Positions 22,535-32,937 of a stretch of 64,000 nucleotides of DNA are shown in pieces. Below the pieces are notes generated by a model, which was given only the letters and a program-made list of their open reading frames with translations, did no database searches and was not told where the DNA came from. Each line of letters begins with the position of its first letter. Position 1 is the first letter of the stretch. A program made the position numbers and the translations under genes. The stretch is from Pomacea canaliculata (Eukaryota; Mollusca; Gastropoda; Architaenioglossa; Ampullariidae), in contig NC_037593.1 in NCBI RefSeq assembly GCF_003073045.1, forward strand, positions 20,701,027 to 20,765,026. Reading direction: 5' to 3'.

Positions 22535-24061
22535 ATGAAACGCACGACAGTCTGTTGGCATCTGTGTTTGTGTGTCATGATGATGTTCTCGGCATCATGC
22601 GAAACCAAACGTGTCATGCTGATGCCACTCCCTCTTTCAAGTCATGTCGTCATGCACAAGGCGCTTGCGGAAGCATTGACGGCCAAAGGTCACGAGGTGT
22701 GGGTCGTTCTGTCTACCGACATCGTCAGAAAGGGTTACCATGACCTGAAGGGAGTGCACATCATCGAGTACACCACCAGCATCTCCATGCAAGACGACAC
22801 TGTCTTGCCTTTTCTTTTGAAACCATATTTGGAGGGGAGAGAACCAGAAATGGAGAATCACATCCAGTTGATGTGGCAGATGAACGACGAGATCATGACC
22901 AACCAGTCGCTGTTTCAGACAATGCGAGATGCCAAGCCAGATCTCTTCGTGTACGACGATGGTAATCATCAGAGAATCTACCTTATCTTCGCCTACAGGA
23001 TGGGGGTACCTTTTGCCGGCGTGCACTTCGCACAGGACCCCTTCTTCCGCAGAATTCCTTTTTCTCCCGCCGTCGACCCCATCGAGTTCGTTCCCCTCGG
23101 CCAGCACATGACCTTCGCGGAGCGTTTGAACAACTTTCTGTCCTATGTATCTCTCTACATGGGGCATCCTCTCTGTCCGGAAAATGCCGTGGAGTTGTAT
23201 GCACCTGAGATGCCCTATATTCCAATGACTATGTTGGGAGCCAAGGCGGAGGTGTACCTGTCTGTGCATGATCATTTTCTGGACTATTCTCGACCATCTT
23301 TACCCAATACTAAAGTCATTGGCGGGATAGCGGCTTCGCCAGCAAAACCTCTGTCTGCGGATCTTCAGGAATTCATGGACAACGCCAAGGACGGTGTCGT
23401 CATTGTTTCCTTCGGCTCTCTCGTTCTCGACTTGCCCGAGGGCGCTGTCAGCAAATTGCTGTCGGCTCTGGAGAGCGTGCCAATGAAAGTTGTGTTTCGT
23501 GCCAACAGAACATCACCAGACCCCGGGAGAATTTTGATCATGTCTTGGATACCACAAAATGACCTCCTGGCTCACCCAAACTCCAAGGTCTTTGTGACCC
23601 ACTCTGGAACCAGCAGCCAGGCCCAAGCGTTGTATCACGCTGTGCCAATGCTCTGCATCCCGTTGTTTTACGACCAGTTCTACAACGCCGAGAGAGTTCG
23701 ACAGAAAGGCTTCGGGCTGACACTGGACCTGCGCACTGCGAAAGTGTCGGACATTGTCAGCGCCCTGATGACTTTGTGGAAAAGCTCGGCCTACCGCGAC
23801 GCCATCGCCCGCGCGTCTCACCTCTTCCGCGACCAGATGGGTGTGCCGGCAGAACGAGGCGCCTACTGGCTTGATCACGTGATGAAGTATGGCGGCGGTT
23901 ACATGAGGTCTGCGGGCCAAGAGATTCCACTGTATCAGTTCTTATTACTCGACGTTGTCTTCTTCATCGTCGCTGCGCTTATTGTTTCTTTGTGTTTGAT
24001 GTCTGCTGCAGTTTGGTGTTTCTGGCGAAAGGACTTTCAGCGAAAATCAAAAGCTGACTAA
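22535..24061 (+). CDS. UGT: UDP-glycosyltransferase (intact copy 3)
   Basis: A 508-residue family-1 UGT: transfers a sugar from a UDP-sugar to small lipophilic compounds, normally facing the ER lumen. A signal peptide (about 1-22, CLCVMMMFSASC) leads to the N-terminal acceptor domain with the likely catalytic base H37 (SSHVVMHKALAEAL) and a D141-D142 pair. The C-terminal donor domain has VVIVSFGSL (288-296), WIPQNDLLAHP (338-348) and the signature region 355-381 ending FYDQ. A transmembrane helix (about 470-492) and a basic tail ending RKSKAD fit ER retention. Two signature residues differ from the usual family pattern: HSG (356-358) in place of HGG, and Q364 where a ribose-binding Glu is expected. 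The whole coding region is one exon. It is the only one of four tandem copies with an open frame. Substrate cannot be told. Confidence 0.95.
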   Translation: MKRTTVCWHLCLCVMMMFSASCETKRVMLMPLPLSSHVVMHKALAEALTAKGHEVWVVLSTDIVRKGYHDLKGVHIIEYTTSISMQDDTVLPFLLKPYLEGREPEMENHIQLMWQMNDEIMTNQSLFQTMRDAKPDLFVYDDGNHQRIYLIFAYRMGVPFAGVHFAQDPFFRRIPFSPAVDPIEFVPLGQHMTFAERLNNFLSYVSLYMGHPLCPENAVELYAPEMPYIPMTMLGAKAEVYLSVHDHFLDYSRPSLPNTKVIGGIAASPAKPLSADLQEFMDNAKDGVVIVSFGSLVLDLPEGAVSKLLSALESVPMKVVFRANRTSPDPGRILIMSWIPQNDLLAHPNSKVFVTHSGTSSQAQALYHAVPMLCIPLFYDQFYNAERVRQKGFGLTLDLRTAKVSDIVSALMTLWKSSAYRDAIARASHLFRDQMGVPAERGAYWLDHVMKYGGGYMRSAGQEIPLYQFLLLDVVFFIVAALIVSLCLMSAAVWCFWRKDFQRKSKAD

Positions 24062-24124
24062 ACACGAAATCTGAAAACAATTTTGAGATCGTGATAAGAG
24101 TTCTTGGAAAAGGAACAGAAACAA

Positions 24125-24546
24125 AATAAAACGTTGATGTAGTTCGTTGACTGGCCACCACCGCCACATCAGTTGATGACGTGTACACGGACACCCGACG
24201 CCGCGTCACAGCATTGTCATCAGCAGTGACATGTCACGTGATCTTCCTCGTAAACAACAATGAATGGCACAGCCAAATCTATAAGTAAACAAAACAAAAC
24301 GGAAAGCACGAAGAAGAAGCGCATATATCTGAAGATGAGCAAGATCAGGAGATCAGACCAAGGCTCTTACGGACTGGGTACTCTCCATCTTAATTAACCA
24401 ATTAACCTTTAACTACTATTTTAACCAGAGAGAAATAATCTTCGACAGTAGCCTTATAAGCTGACTTATCATGTACCCCGTACACATCCAATCTCGATGT
24501 CTTGTAATGTTGTGTTTTCTAGCTGTACACCAGTTAAAAAAATAAA
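24125..24546 (+). terminator. UGT copy 3 3' UTR poly(A) signals
   Basis: AATAAA occurs at 24125-24130, soon after the stop, and at 24541-24546 in a CAGTTAAAAAAATAAAG context kept in all four units. Either could end the transcript; the second is the better conserved. Confidence 0.5.
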
Positions 24547-24923
24547 GAACCTGACATTTCTATTCTTGTCTGCACAGCTTTTATTTCTCCCTCAGCCGCA
24601 TACTCTAAAGTTGATGAGGCCACTCACTAACATATACAGTCGGGTACGTCTGTTTAGGGGATCATTTTAGTGTGGGGGCTACTTCGCCTACCCCAGCCCC
24701 ATATGGAGTTAGGTATCCATCGCCGACAGCTGGGTCCACTGGGGAATGTTCGCTGAACCATAAGGGTATCGAACTGGGATCTCTAACTTTACAGCAGACA
24801 ACGTGAGAAATCTTTAGTGTGATTTGTCACAGTTTATTTATTGCCGACTGAGACAAGGAAAGGCACTAAACATGTATTTTAAGCGCCATCGACAAGAGGG
24901 CGGAAAATCAGTGTCCATTAATA
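24547..24923. other. UGT copy 3 downstream spacer with SINE-like segment
   Basis: Same segment as 6225-6385 (minus-strand AGTTCGATACC at about 24766-24776). No gene. Confidence 0.4.
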
Positions 24924-25422
24924 CAAGTAGTCCTCGGGTTACGACGGTCTCGAGTTACGTCGTTTCGTGGTTACGACGCTTTATATTACGGTCATTCCGA
25001 CTTACGAGGTCAGTGCATAAAAGTAAAGGAAGGCCATCACCATGGAGGTGAAAGTGGATATCCTAAGGCAATCTGAGAAGGGGGAGACAGCAACAGAAAT
25101 TGGCAGGTCATTATGACCTAGTCGCACGACTGTCGTTACGATCATCAAGGATAAAGATCCCATTGTTGAACACGTGACAGGATCTGCTCCTATCAAAGCG
25201 ACAGTGATAACAAATCGTCCTGTACTGCACAATATTGTACTGTACTTATGTTTATTGATAATTATGTAGGTTGCTGTGTTAGGATAGGTGTTTGGATAGG
25301 CTAAGTGTTTGCAGTACTGTACTGTTCTTATGGTACAGTAATGTATGAACGTATTATCCGACATACGTCGAAATTTGGTTTACGACGCCGCGTAAGAACG
25401 GATCAACGTCGAGGAGTACCTG
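24924..25422 (+). mobile_element. Tigger-like MITE, unit 3
   Basis: Ends CAAGTAGTCCTCGGG and GAGGAGTACCTG, with TA on both sides. Encodes the same N-terminal peptide (MEVKVDILRQSEKGE) from 25041, ended by TGA. Confidence 0.88.
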
Positions 25423-26437
25423 TACTTAACAAAAATAAACAAGAGTAAACGTTGATATCCTGAAACCGTAAATAATTCTGACCAGGTATTATATGTCTGC
25501 TTTTATTAAATAAAATTTAACAAAAACTATGTGAATGCAAATTCATTTTGTATCGCCAATTTAAATAAGATTCCTAGGTATCACTAATTTTAAATTCCAT
25601 ATATTAGGAATGTATAGATTACATCCTTGGAAGTAATTTTCCCTTCACAAAAAAGGTATTATCTAGAAATTTATCTAGATCCTCAAACTTTTGTAAAATT
25701 GTTCTTTTTGTGATTGTCTATGCGATAATGCATGTAACTTTTTTAAAGACAGCAAAATCCATGAAACCACGAAGTAGCAGCACACCAGTTTTGTATTTAT
25801 AAATGGATTTACCTATATGGAGTCTGTCGGAACGCTGTTTTTGATCACACTTTCACCTCACTACAGGCACGCGTCCCCTTGCGTGTTCTTTCATCACATA
25901 TAAAGATTTGTCGTGGGCAAAAACTTTAAATCAATCAACATTAACTAAATATATACAAGTCCGCAGGTCTTCCACACAGCGACCTGTAACTCCAACTGTC
26001 GTATGTTTTGAATAAAATCGTTAGTCTTATTCTCACACCCAAAATGAAATCCTCCTTGAATTGCACATACACAAGTTCCCCAAACGGACAATCCATAACA
26101 CTCTGTCCGTACTCTTCCTTTCTCCCAACCGTCTCTTATCCACACGTACAGTCAGACCACTTTCAGCCTGTCCTTTCTATATCTCGTCTCTCGTCGTCTG
26201 CTTCTTTCAAAAATTTTCACTCTCCCACAATCTAAAACTACGTCATAAACACGACGCAACAAACACAATCTAAAACTACGTATAAATGACGTGTGTTCTG
26301 ACGCTCAACCGACGCAACCAAAGACTCTCCGATACTGGTAAGGGCAATATCTCTGACAAACAAGACAGGGGCAACAACCCCTGTTCTTAACAGACTGGTC
26401 CGTGACAGAGTCTCTGTGCTACTTTCGTTTCTTTAAG
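25423..26437. other. Unit 4 flank upstream of the small exon
   Basis: Copy of 6998-8193 with many one-base deletions. No gene. Confidence 0.5.
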
Positions 26438-26705
26438 CAAAAAATATAATCTTGTTTGTGTCCCTGGGTGAGACCGAATGTACACTAAATGTTGTTGTTT
26501 GTCACAAGATGTGGAGTGGTGTGTAGTGGTTTTTCCAAAGCCCGGTGCTGACAAGGACAAGAACTGTAACGCCCTGGCGGAAGCCATTGACGACTGTAGG
26601 CGGTTCCCGGGTCTGAAGGAGAAGATCGACGAGAGCAAGTGCTACACCGGCCTCCGCTGGGTGCAGGTGGATCGCGAGGACGACTGTCCGAGAGTGGGGA
26701 ACTAA
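26438..26705 (+). pseudogene. Small cysteine-rich exon, unit 4
   Basis: From about 26540 to the TAA at 26703-26705 it is open and encodes the same C-terminal half (CNALAEAIDDCRRFPGLKEK ... WVQVDREDDCPRVGN). Upstream, several small deletions put the first third in another frame, and the acceptor reads CTTTAAG instead of CTTTTAG. It is a real broken copy or a poorly read good one; base-level quality falls steadily towards the gap at 32838. Confidence 0.6.
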
Positions 26706-26826
26706 CTCTACCCACCAGGTGGCGACAGGCGTTTCCCTACAAGCTAACCGGCTGTTAGCCAGACACCAGTGACGTCTGCACCACTCACTGCAGAGGACCC
26801 TGTTACCCAATCCTCATTCTTTGTTT

Positions 26827-26960
26827 CACACATGCACACACACACACCCATGCACTCACATACACATGCACATGCACACACATGCACACATATATGCACA
26901 ACACAATGCTCTACACACATGCACACACACATGCACACCCATATATGCACTCATTCGCAC
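26827..26960. repeat. CACACATG microsatellite, unit 4
   Basis: About 130 bp of the same repeat, the shortest of the four. The AATAAA after it is lost (GCATAATAATGC). Confidence 0.9.
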
Positions 26961-27060
26961 ATGTGTGAGATACGAGTCAGTAAATTATTCACTTCTTTAT
27001 TTTCTTTCTAAATTTATAACCTATGCAACCAAAAAAAGAAGCATAATAATGCAGTGTGCA

Positions 27061-29517
27061 GATTAGCATTCAGTGTTCTTTTTCTTTTCAATTAATCTCT
27101 TAGATACGTGATGGCTTTTATCTTGTTATTGTAACGAACGAAGAACTGTTGAAATATGATTTGTGTGTCCTCTTATGTCTCCTTACTGTTCAAGCTAATT
27201 TCAACCAACTTCAATATATATACTTCGTCGAAATTTCTCTTTGCTGAGAATGATCAGTCTTTGATGCTGAGACCGGTAAGTTGAAACCCTCTGTCGAGGC
27301 GCATTCATTTGTAGCTTGGGTAATGCCTATGTCACCGTGACAATCTGTGAGTATGTGGACAAGTCATTGACTAATAAGACAGTGATTCGATTCCTTCATA
27401 GTTTGGCTTTGTTTTGAGCGAAGAGACCTAGAAAGCACAAGTTGAGGTCGACCAAAATCCACATCGTTTTGAGGACTACGTGGGAAATTGCTAGCGAGAA
27501 CAAGGTACGCATGATACAGTACAGCTACTTCTGATTTCTCTCTACATAATGCACCCAGAAAAAGTGTATTGATTTATTTTCACTTGTCAATTTCCAACTC
27601 TTACAGTTAATCTAGCTAAGTTCAAATGGCCAAAAAGCACACACAAGAAATGACCGGCTAGGTCGACTTCTTCTTTGTCTGACTACGAATCTAAATATAA
27701 ATATCTGGCAAAAGTCAAACCAAAAATACAGTTCTTTCTTATCTGTTAGTTTCAATAGCGAAGGCACCTAACAAGAATTTATATTTTCATTATTGGTAGT
27801 CAAAAATAGTGAACATGAGAAAAGTCAGCCGGTCTAAGAACTATTTGCTAACAAGAAGTGGACTTGTTGAAGCACAAGACTGTTTCCGCTGGCCTCTGCA
27901 CATCGTTGAGAAAGCTTGCATTAGGCGGTGACTAGTGATTCACCACCCACTATCTCATCATGGGAGCAGTATTTTCAGCTGCCCCAAACACATCACATCA
28001 CACGATCAGCCTCCCCATGACATCTCATTGACGCTGTACCCGAGTGATATGACGCGCGCTTGGTACGATCGTACTAAATTTCTGTCAGTAGCATGAGCAA
28101 TATCAGTGTCAAACTAGTGCTCTAGTACTTAATATCATAACGACATGCGTAGTTGAACCCGACCAGTTGTCGACCGCATTCCATTTAGGCTGTGTGGTAA
28201 AATATATGTCAACCGTGACATCAAAAGTCATGTGGACAAACGATCGTCACTCATATTTGTTTTTTGTTTTTGAACTGAAAGCAAAATAACGAAAAACAGA
28301 CAAAAACTTAATAATAGTGCGCCTTTGAGGTACTACTCTCGATCTCTAATATCTGTTTTCGTTCACTCTTCTAACTGACACCATCAAATATATTATTTCT
28401 AAGCACGTAAACACCCTGAGAAAATACTTTTATATACTGCGTGCAAATGACCTATGACACTTTATTATTATAGTCTCAAGGGAAACCAAATCCCTCTCTC
28501 TCGAGATCTTTACTGTCAAAACACGCACTAAGAGAGAGCGAAGAAACTAGAAAGCACCGGTTGAGGTGACACACAAATTCAAGTTTGAGAACTTCGAGGG
28601 AAATTGCTTTACGCTCAATCCGAGAAAAAGTTACGCATGAGACAGTACAGCTTAGCTTCCATGAATTTTTCATCCCTCTGACAATGAAGTGTCAAAATTG
28701 TTTATTTTCAAACTTGTATTTCCAACTCTTACAGTTATCTAAGAGCAGTGTCAATGGCAAAGCCACAGAAAAATGGCGGTCACGTAGGGTGTCGACTTCT
28801 TGCTTAGATTCTGACTACGGATATATCGAACAAAGTCACACAAAATTATCAGTTCTGTCTCTTTCAGTTTTTCAATACTGAACACTAAAAGATGATTTTA
28901 TTTCATTTTGTGTCACAAAAACAAAAAATGAGAGCGTCAAATGAAAAGTCAGCATCGTCATCTGTCGTCACTATTTGACAAGAGTAAGATTTCTTGTCTT
29001 GCATACTTTTAATTATCATACTGAAAACTGACTATTGTGCAAATTTCAATTGTTTTCTTCTGATGGTTTACCTGCGCAAATAACATTCCATCATCATCAT
29101 CAAATTCATCAAAATCTACATTCTATTACCCATGGGATCGAAAGACGTCAGTTTAATGAATTCACGTTGTAGACAATAACGGACGTTTACTATAATTTGT
29201 CAGTAGCATGAGAGCAATGTCAGTGTCAAAATATGTGGCACTATATTACTAATGAATAGAGGCTATCTCTAACAGAACCCAAGGACATGCGAGTTTGTGT
29301 GTGCTCTCCACCTTTAACAGCGCCAGAAAATAGTGTCACGGGTACTTTGCTACAAGAGGCAACAACTAGAGCTCCGTCGCCTCAAGGCTGCGCTGTCTGG
29401 GTTAGATAAGTGAGTCTGACCTGGACACTTCAACTAATTTTATCTAGGTCCTTTGCCACAGTCTGTTGCCTCACTTGTCTCTAGCGGTGACAAAGAAAGA
29501 TACAGTTACAGTTAGAC
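27061..29517. other. Unit 4 spacer with an internal partial duplication
   Basis: The sequence covers the same unit segment twice. Landmarks such as GAAGA.ACTAGAAAGCAC, TACGCATGA.ACAGTACAGCT and the purine-rich AGAGAGCGAAG block occur around 27415-27535 and again around 28510-28660. Small indels are dense. No gene. See the finding on possible misassembly. Confidence 0.55.
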
Positions 29518-29677
29518 TTAGTTTTTAACCTTGTTTGAGGTACCGAACCCACAAGTTTGCACATTCACCGAACCCTTCATGAGTGTCATCAAGAATTGCG
29601 GATTGTCTTGACCTTCGTGACGGAGGCTCCGCCGAACCCCTGAGATCGACTCACCGAACCCCGGTTAATAACCACTG
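29518..29677. mobile_element. hAT-type MITE, unit 4 (shortened)
   Basis: Same element and site as 3328-3512, with about 25 bases missing. The flanking duplication is eroded (TTAGAC left, ACTTGAC right). Confidence 0.7.
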
Positions 29678-29684
29678 ACTTGAC

Positions 29685-30107
29685 GGTTATTATAGAAACC
29701 AGTCAGGCCCCAGGCGCTTTCTTTAGACAGATTAATCTCAGTAGTTTACCTGCTCCAAAACGCGCGTTCATAAAATTTCTTCGTTTTAGTTGATTACCCT
29801 AATATGTATTTATGCAATCGCTTTTAATGAGCTGCGGACCTGGTTTTGTTTTATCTACAAAACTGTAGCACATTCGGATTTGATGCTTTGAATCGCATGC
29901 ACATCGTTGTTTCAAACTGGCAACAGGAAAGCGTCACTCCATCCCATCCCACCTGCTTGTGAGGGCCTCCACTTGGGTTGTAGAGGGGGAATGTGCGCTC
30001 TAGAGCTACTTACTAACTATGACTGCAGGCTGTGTGTCTTTGTGTGAGTTTTGGGTTGAATAAATGTATTAATTAGGCCACACATCATTTGTTTGCAGGA
30101 TTCACAC
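29685..30107 (+). other. UGT copy 4 upstream region
   Basis: Matches the region before the other UGTs, including the TTTGTTTGCAG acceptor-like end. The 176-bp MITE is absent. No gene. Confidence 0.4.
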
Positions 30108-31654
30108 ATGAAGCTGCACGACAGCGCTGGTTGGCATCTGTGTTTGTGTGTCATGATAATGTTCTCGGCAAATCTGCGAAACCAAACGTGGTCATGCTGA
30201 TGCACAAAGTCCCTCTTACAATCTATGGTATCAATCAATCACAACATTTGACGCTACACACCGCGGAAGCATTGATGGCCAAAGGTCACGAGGTGTGCGG
30301 TCGTTCTGTCTACCGACTCGTCTTAAAAAAGAAAGGGTACCATGATCAAGGGAGTGATCATCGAGTAACAAGACCACCAACATATCCATGCAAGACGACA
30401 ATTGTCATTGCCTTTTCTGTTGAAACCATATTTAGAGGGGAGAGAACTAGAAATAGAGAATCACATCCAGTCGATGTGGAGCACAATGAACGACGAGAGT
30501 CATGACCACCAGTCGCTGTTTCAGACGATGCGAGATGTCAAGCCAGATCTCTTCGTGTAACAACGATGTAGTAATGCTCCGAGAATCTACCTTATTTCGC
30601 CTACAGGATGGGGGTACCTTTTGCAGCTTGCACTTCGCAACGACCCTTCTTTCCGCAATTTCCTTTTTTCTCCGCCGTCGACCCCAATCGAGTTCGTTTC
30701 CCCTCGGCCAGACATGACTTCGCGAGCGTTTTGAACAACTTTCTGTCCTATGTATCTATCTACATGGGCATCCTCTCTGTCCGGAAAATGCGTGGAGTTG
30801 TAGCACCTGAGATGCCTATATTCATGACTATGTTGGGAGCCAAGGCGGAGGTGTACCTGTCTGTGCATGACCATTTTCTGGACTTATCCTCGACGATCTT
30901 TACCCCATACTAAAGTCATTGGCGGATAGCGGCTTTTCGCCGCAAAACTCTGTCTGCGGATTTTCAGATTTATTGAATGCCAAAGGACGGTGTCGTCATT
31001 GTTTCCTTCGGCTCTCTCGTTCTCACTTCCACTTGCCCGAGGGCGCTGTCAGCAAATTGCTGTCGGTCTGGAGAGGTCGCCAATGAAAGTTGTGTTTCGT
31101 GCCAAAGGACATCACCAGACCAGGGGAATTTTGATCATGCCTTGGATACACAAAATGATCTCCTGGCTCACCCAACTGAGGTTCTTTTGTACCACGGTGG
31201 AGGCCAACAGCCAGGCCCAGGTTTGTAAGTCACGCTGTGCAATGCTCAGCATCCCGTTGTTTTAACGACCAGTTTCTACAAACACGCCGAGAGAGTTCGA
31301 CAGAAAGGCTTCGGGTACACTGGAACCTGCGCACTGCGGAAGTGCCGGACATTGTCCGGCCTGATGACTTTGTGGAAAAGCTCGGCTACGCACGGCCATC
31401 GCCCGCGCGTCTCACCTCTTCCCGCGCAGAATGGGTGTGCCGGCAGACGAGGGCCTACTGGCTTGATACGTGATGAAATATGGCGGCGGTTTTATGAGTT
31501 GCGGGCCAAGAGATTCCCACTGTATCAGTTTTCTTATTACTGGACGTTGTCTTCTTCAACGTCGCTAGCCTTATTGTTTCTTTTTGTGTTTGCTGTCTGC
31601 TGCACTGTGGTGTTTATGGCGAAGGACTTTCAACGAAAATCGAAAAGCGACTAA
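30108..31654 (+). pseudogene. UGT: UDP-glycosyltransferase copy 4, heavily indel-ridden
   Basis: Aligns over its whole length with 22535-24061 but carries a small insertion or deletion every few tens of bases, so no frame stays open beyond about 140 codons. Recognisable pieces include GVVIVSFGSLVL (30987-31022), KVVFRAK (31087-31107) and the membrane tail near 31540-31640. The stop aligned with the intact copy is at 31652-31654. Substitutions are few compared with indels, which is unusual for an old pseudogene and typical of raw long-read consensus. The assembly gap begins 1.2 kb further on. Confidence 0.75.
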
Positions 31655-32562
31655 ACCGAAAATCTTAATAACAATTTGAGATCGTGATAAGAGTTCTTGA
31701 AAAGGAACAGAAACAATAAAGTTGAATGTGTTTCTTGACTAGAGCCACCAGCCCGCGACATAAGATCGAATGCGTGCAAACGACTGGCCCCGAAAACGCC
31801 GCGTCAAAAGCAATTGTCATCAGCAGTGACATGTCTCGTTCTTCCTCGTAAACACAATAAATGGCACAAAGCAATCTATAAGTAAACAACAAAAACGCAG
31901 AAAGCACGAAGAAAAGCGCATATATTCTGAAGATGAGCAAGATCAGGAGATAGACCAAGGGCTACCTTAACGGACTGCTGGGTGCTCTCTCCATCTTAAA
32001 TTACCCAATTAACTTTAACTAACTATTTAAAACCAGAATAATCTTCGCGACAGTATGACCTTAAGCTAATTTATCATTACCGTAACACTATTCCAATCTC
32101 GATGTCTTGTAATGTTTGTGTTTTTCCTAGCTGACAAAACAGTTAAAAAAATAAACGTTACCTGACTTTCTATTCTTGTTGCACAGCTTTTATTTCTCCC
32201 TCAACCGCATCATCTAAAGTTGAATGAGGCACTCACTTCCATATACAGTCGGTACGTCCTGTTTAGGAATCACTTTTTAGTGTGGGGGCTACTTCGCCTA
32301 CCCGACGACCCCAAATGGAGTTAGGTATGCCATGCCGACATACGCTGGGTCCACGGGGAATGTTCGCTGAAAACCACACACACACAATCAAAGGTATTCA
32401 GAACTGGGATCTCTAACTTTACAGCAGACAACGTGAGAATCTTTAGTGTGATTGTCACAAAAACAGTTTATTTATTGCTTACTGAGACAAAAACAAGGAA
32501 AGGCACTGACATCGTATTTTAACGCCATCGACAAGGGGCGGGAAAATCAGTGGTCATTAATA
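31655..32562. other. UGT copy 4 downstream spacer
   Basis: Noisy copy of 24062-24923, including the SINE-like segment near 32225-32410. No gene. Confidence 0.4.
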
Positions 32563-32612
32563 AGGTAGTCCGGGTTACGGACGGTCTCGAGTTACGGTCG
32601 TTTGTGGTTACG
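32563..32612 (+). mobile_element. Tigger-like MITE, first 50 bases only
   Basis: AGGTAGTCCGGGTTACGG through GTGGTTACGA matches the left end of the MITE at 6511. It then changes abruptly to unrelated sequence, which marks the right edge of the UGT array. Confidence 0.65.
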
Positions 32613-32837
32613 AGTCCCAACCGCGTACTTCATAACGTTGAATTCTTGTAAAGTTTCCGGTCCATTGCACAAAGACTAAGTTCATAAACCATTTTCCCCC
32701 AAGGATTTTCATTATAATATATGAGTCACATTTGCAAAAAAACACTTAATTATCCTTTCTTACATTCAGCCTTTAAACTGTCTTTCACTGGCGATGTTAT
32801 ATCAGGATACTAGGAGTGAAATAAAATGCCGGGCAAG
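32613..32837. other. Single-copy AT-rich stretch before the gap
   Basis: No similarity to the rest of the window that I can see, and no coding signal. Confidence 0.4.
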
Positions 32838-32937
32838 NNNNNNNNNNNNNNNNNNNNNNNNNNNNNNNNNNNNNNNNNNNNNNNNNNNNNNNNNNNNNNN
32901 NNNNNNNNNNNNNNNNNNNNNNNNNNNNNNNNNNNNN
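32838..32937. other. Assembly gap (100 N)
   Basis: Exactly 100 unknown bases, the usual placeholder for a gap of unknown size. It joins the UGT array to the satellite block, so their true distance and relative orientation are not shown. Confidence 0.98.
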
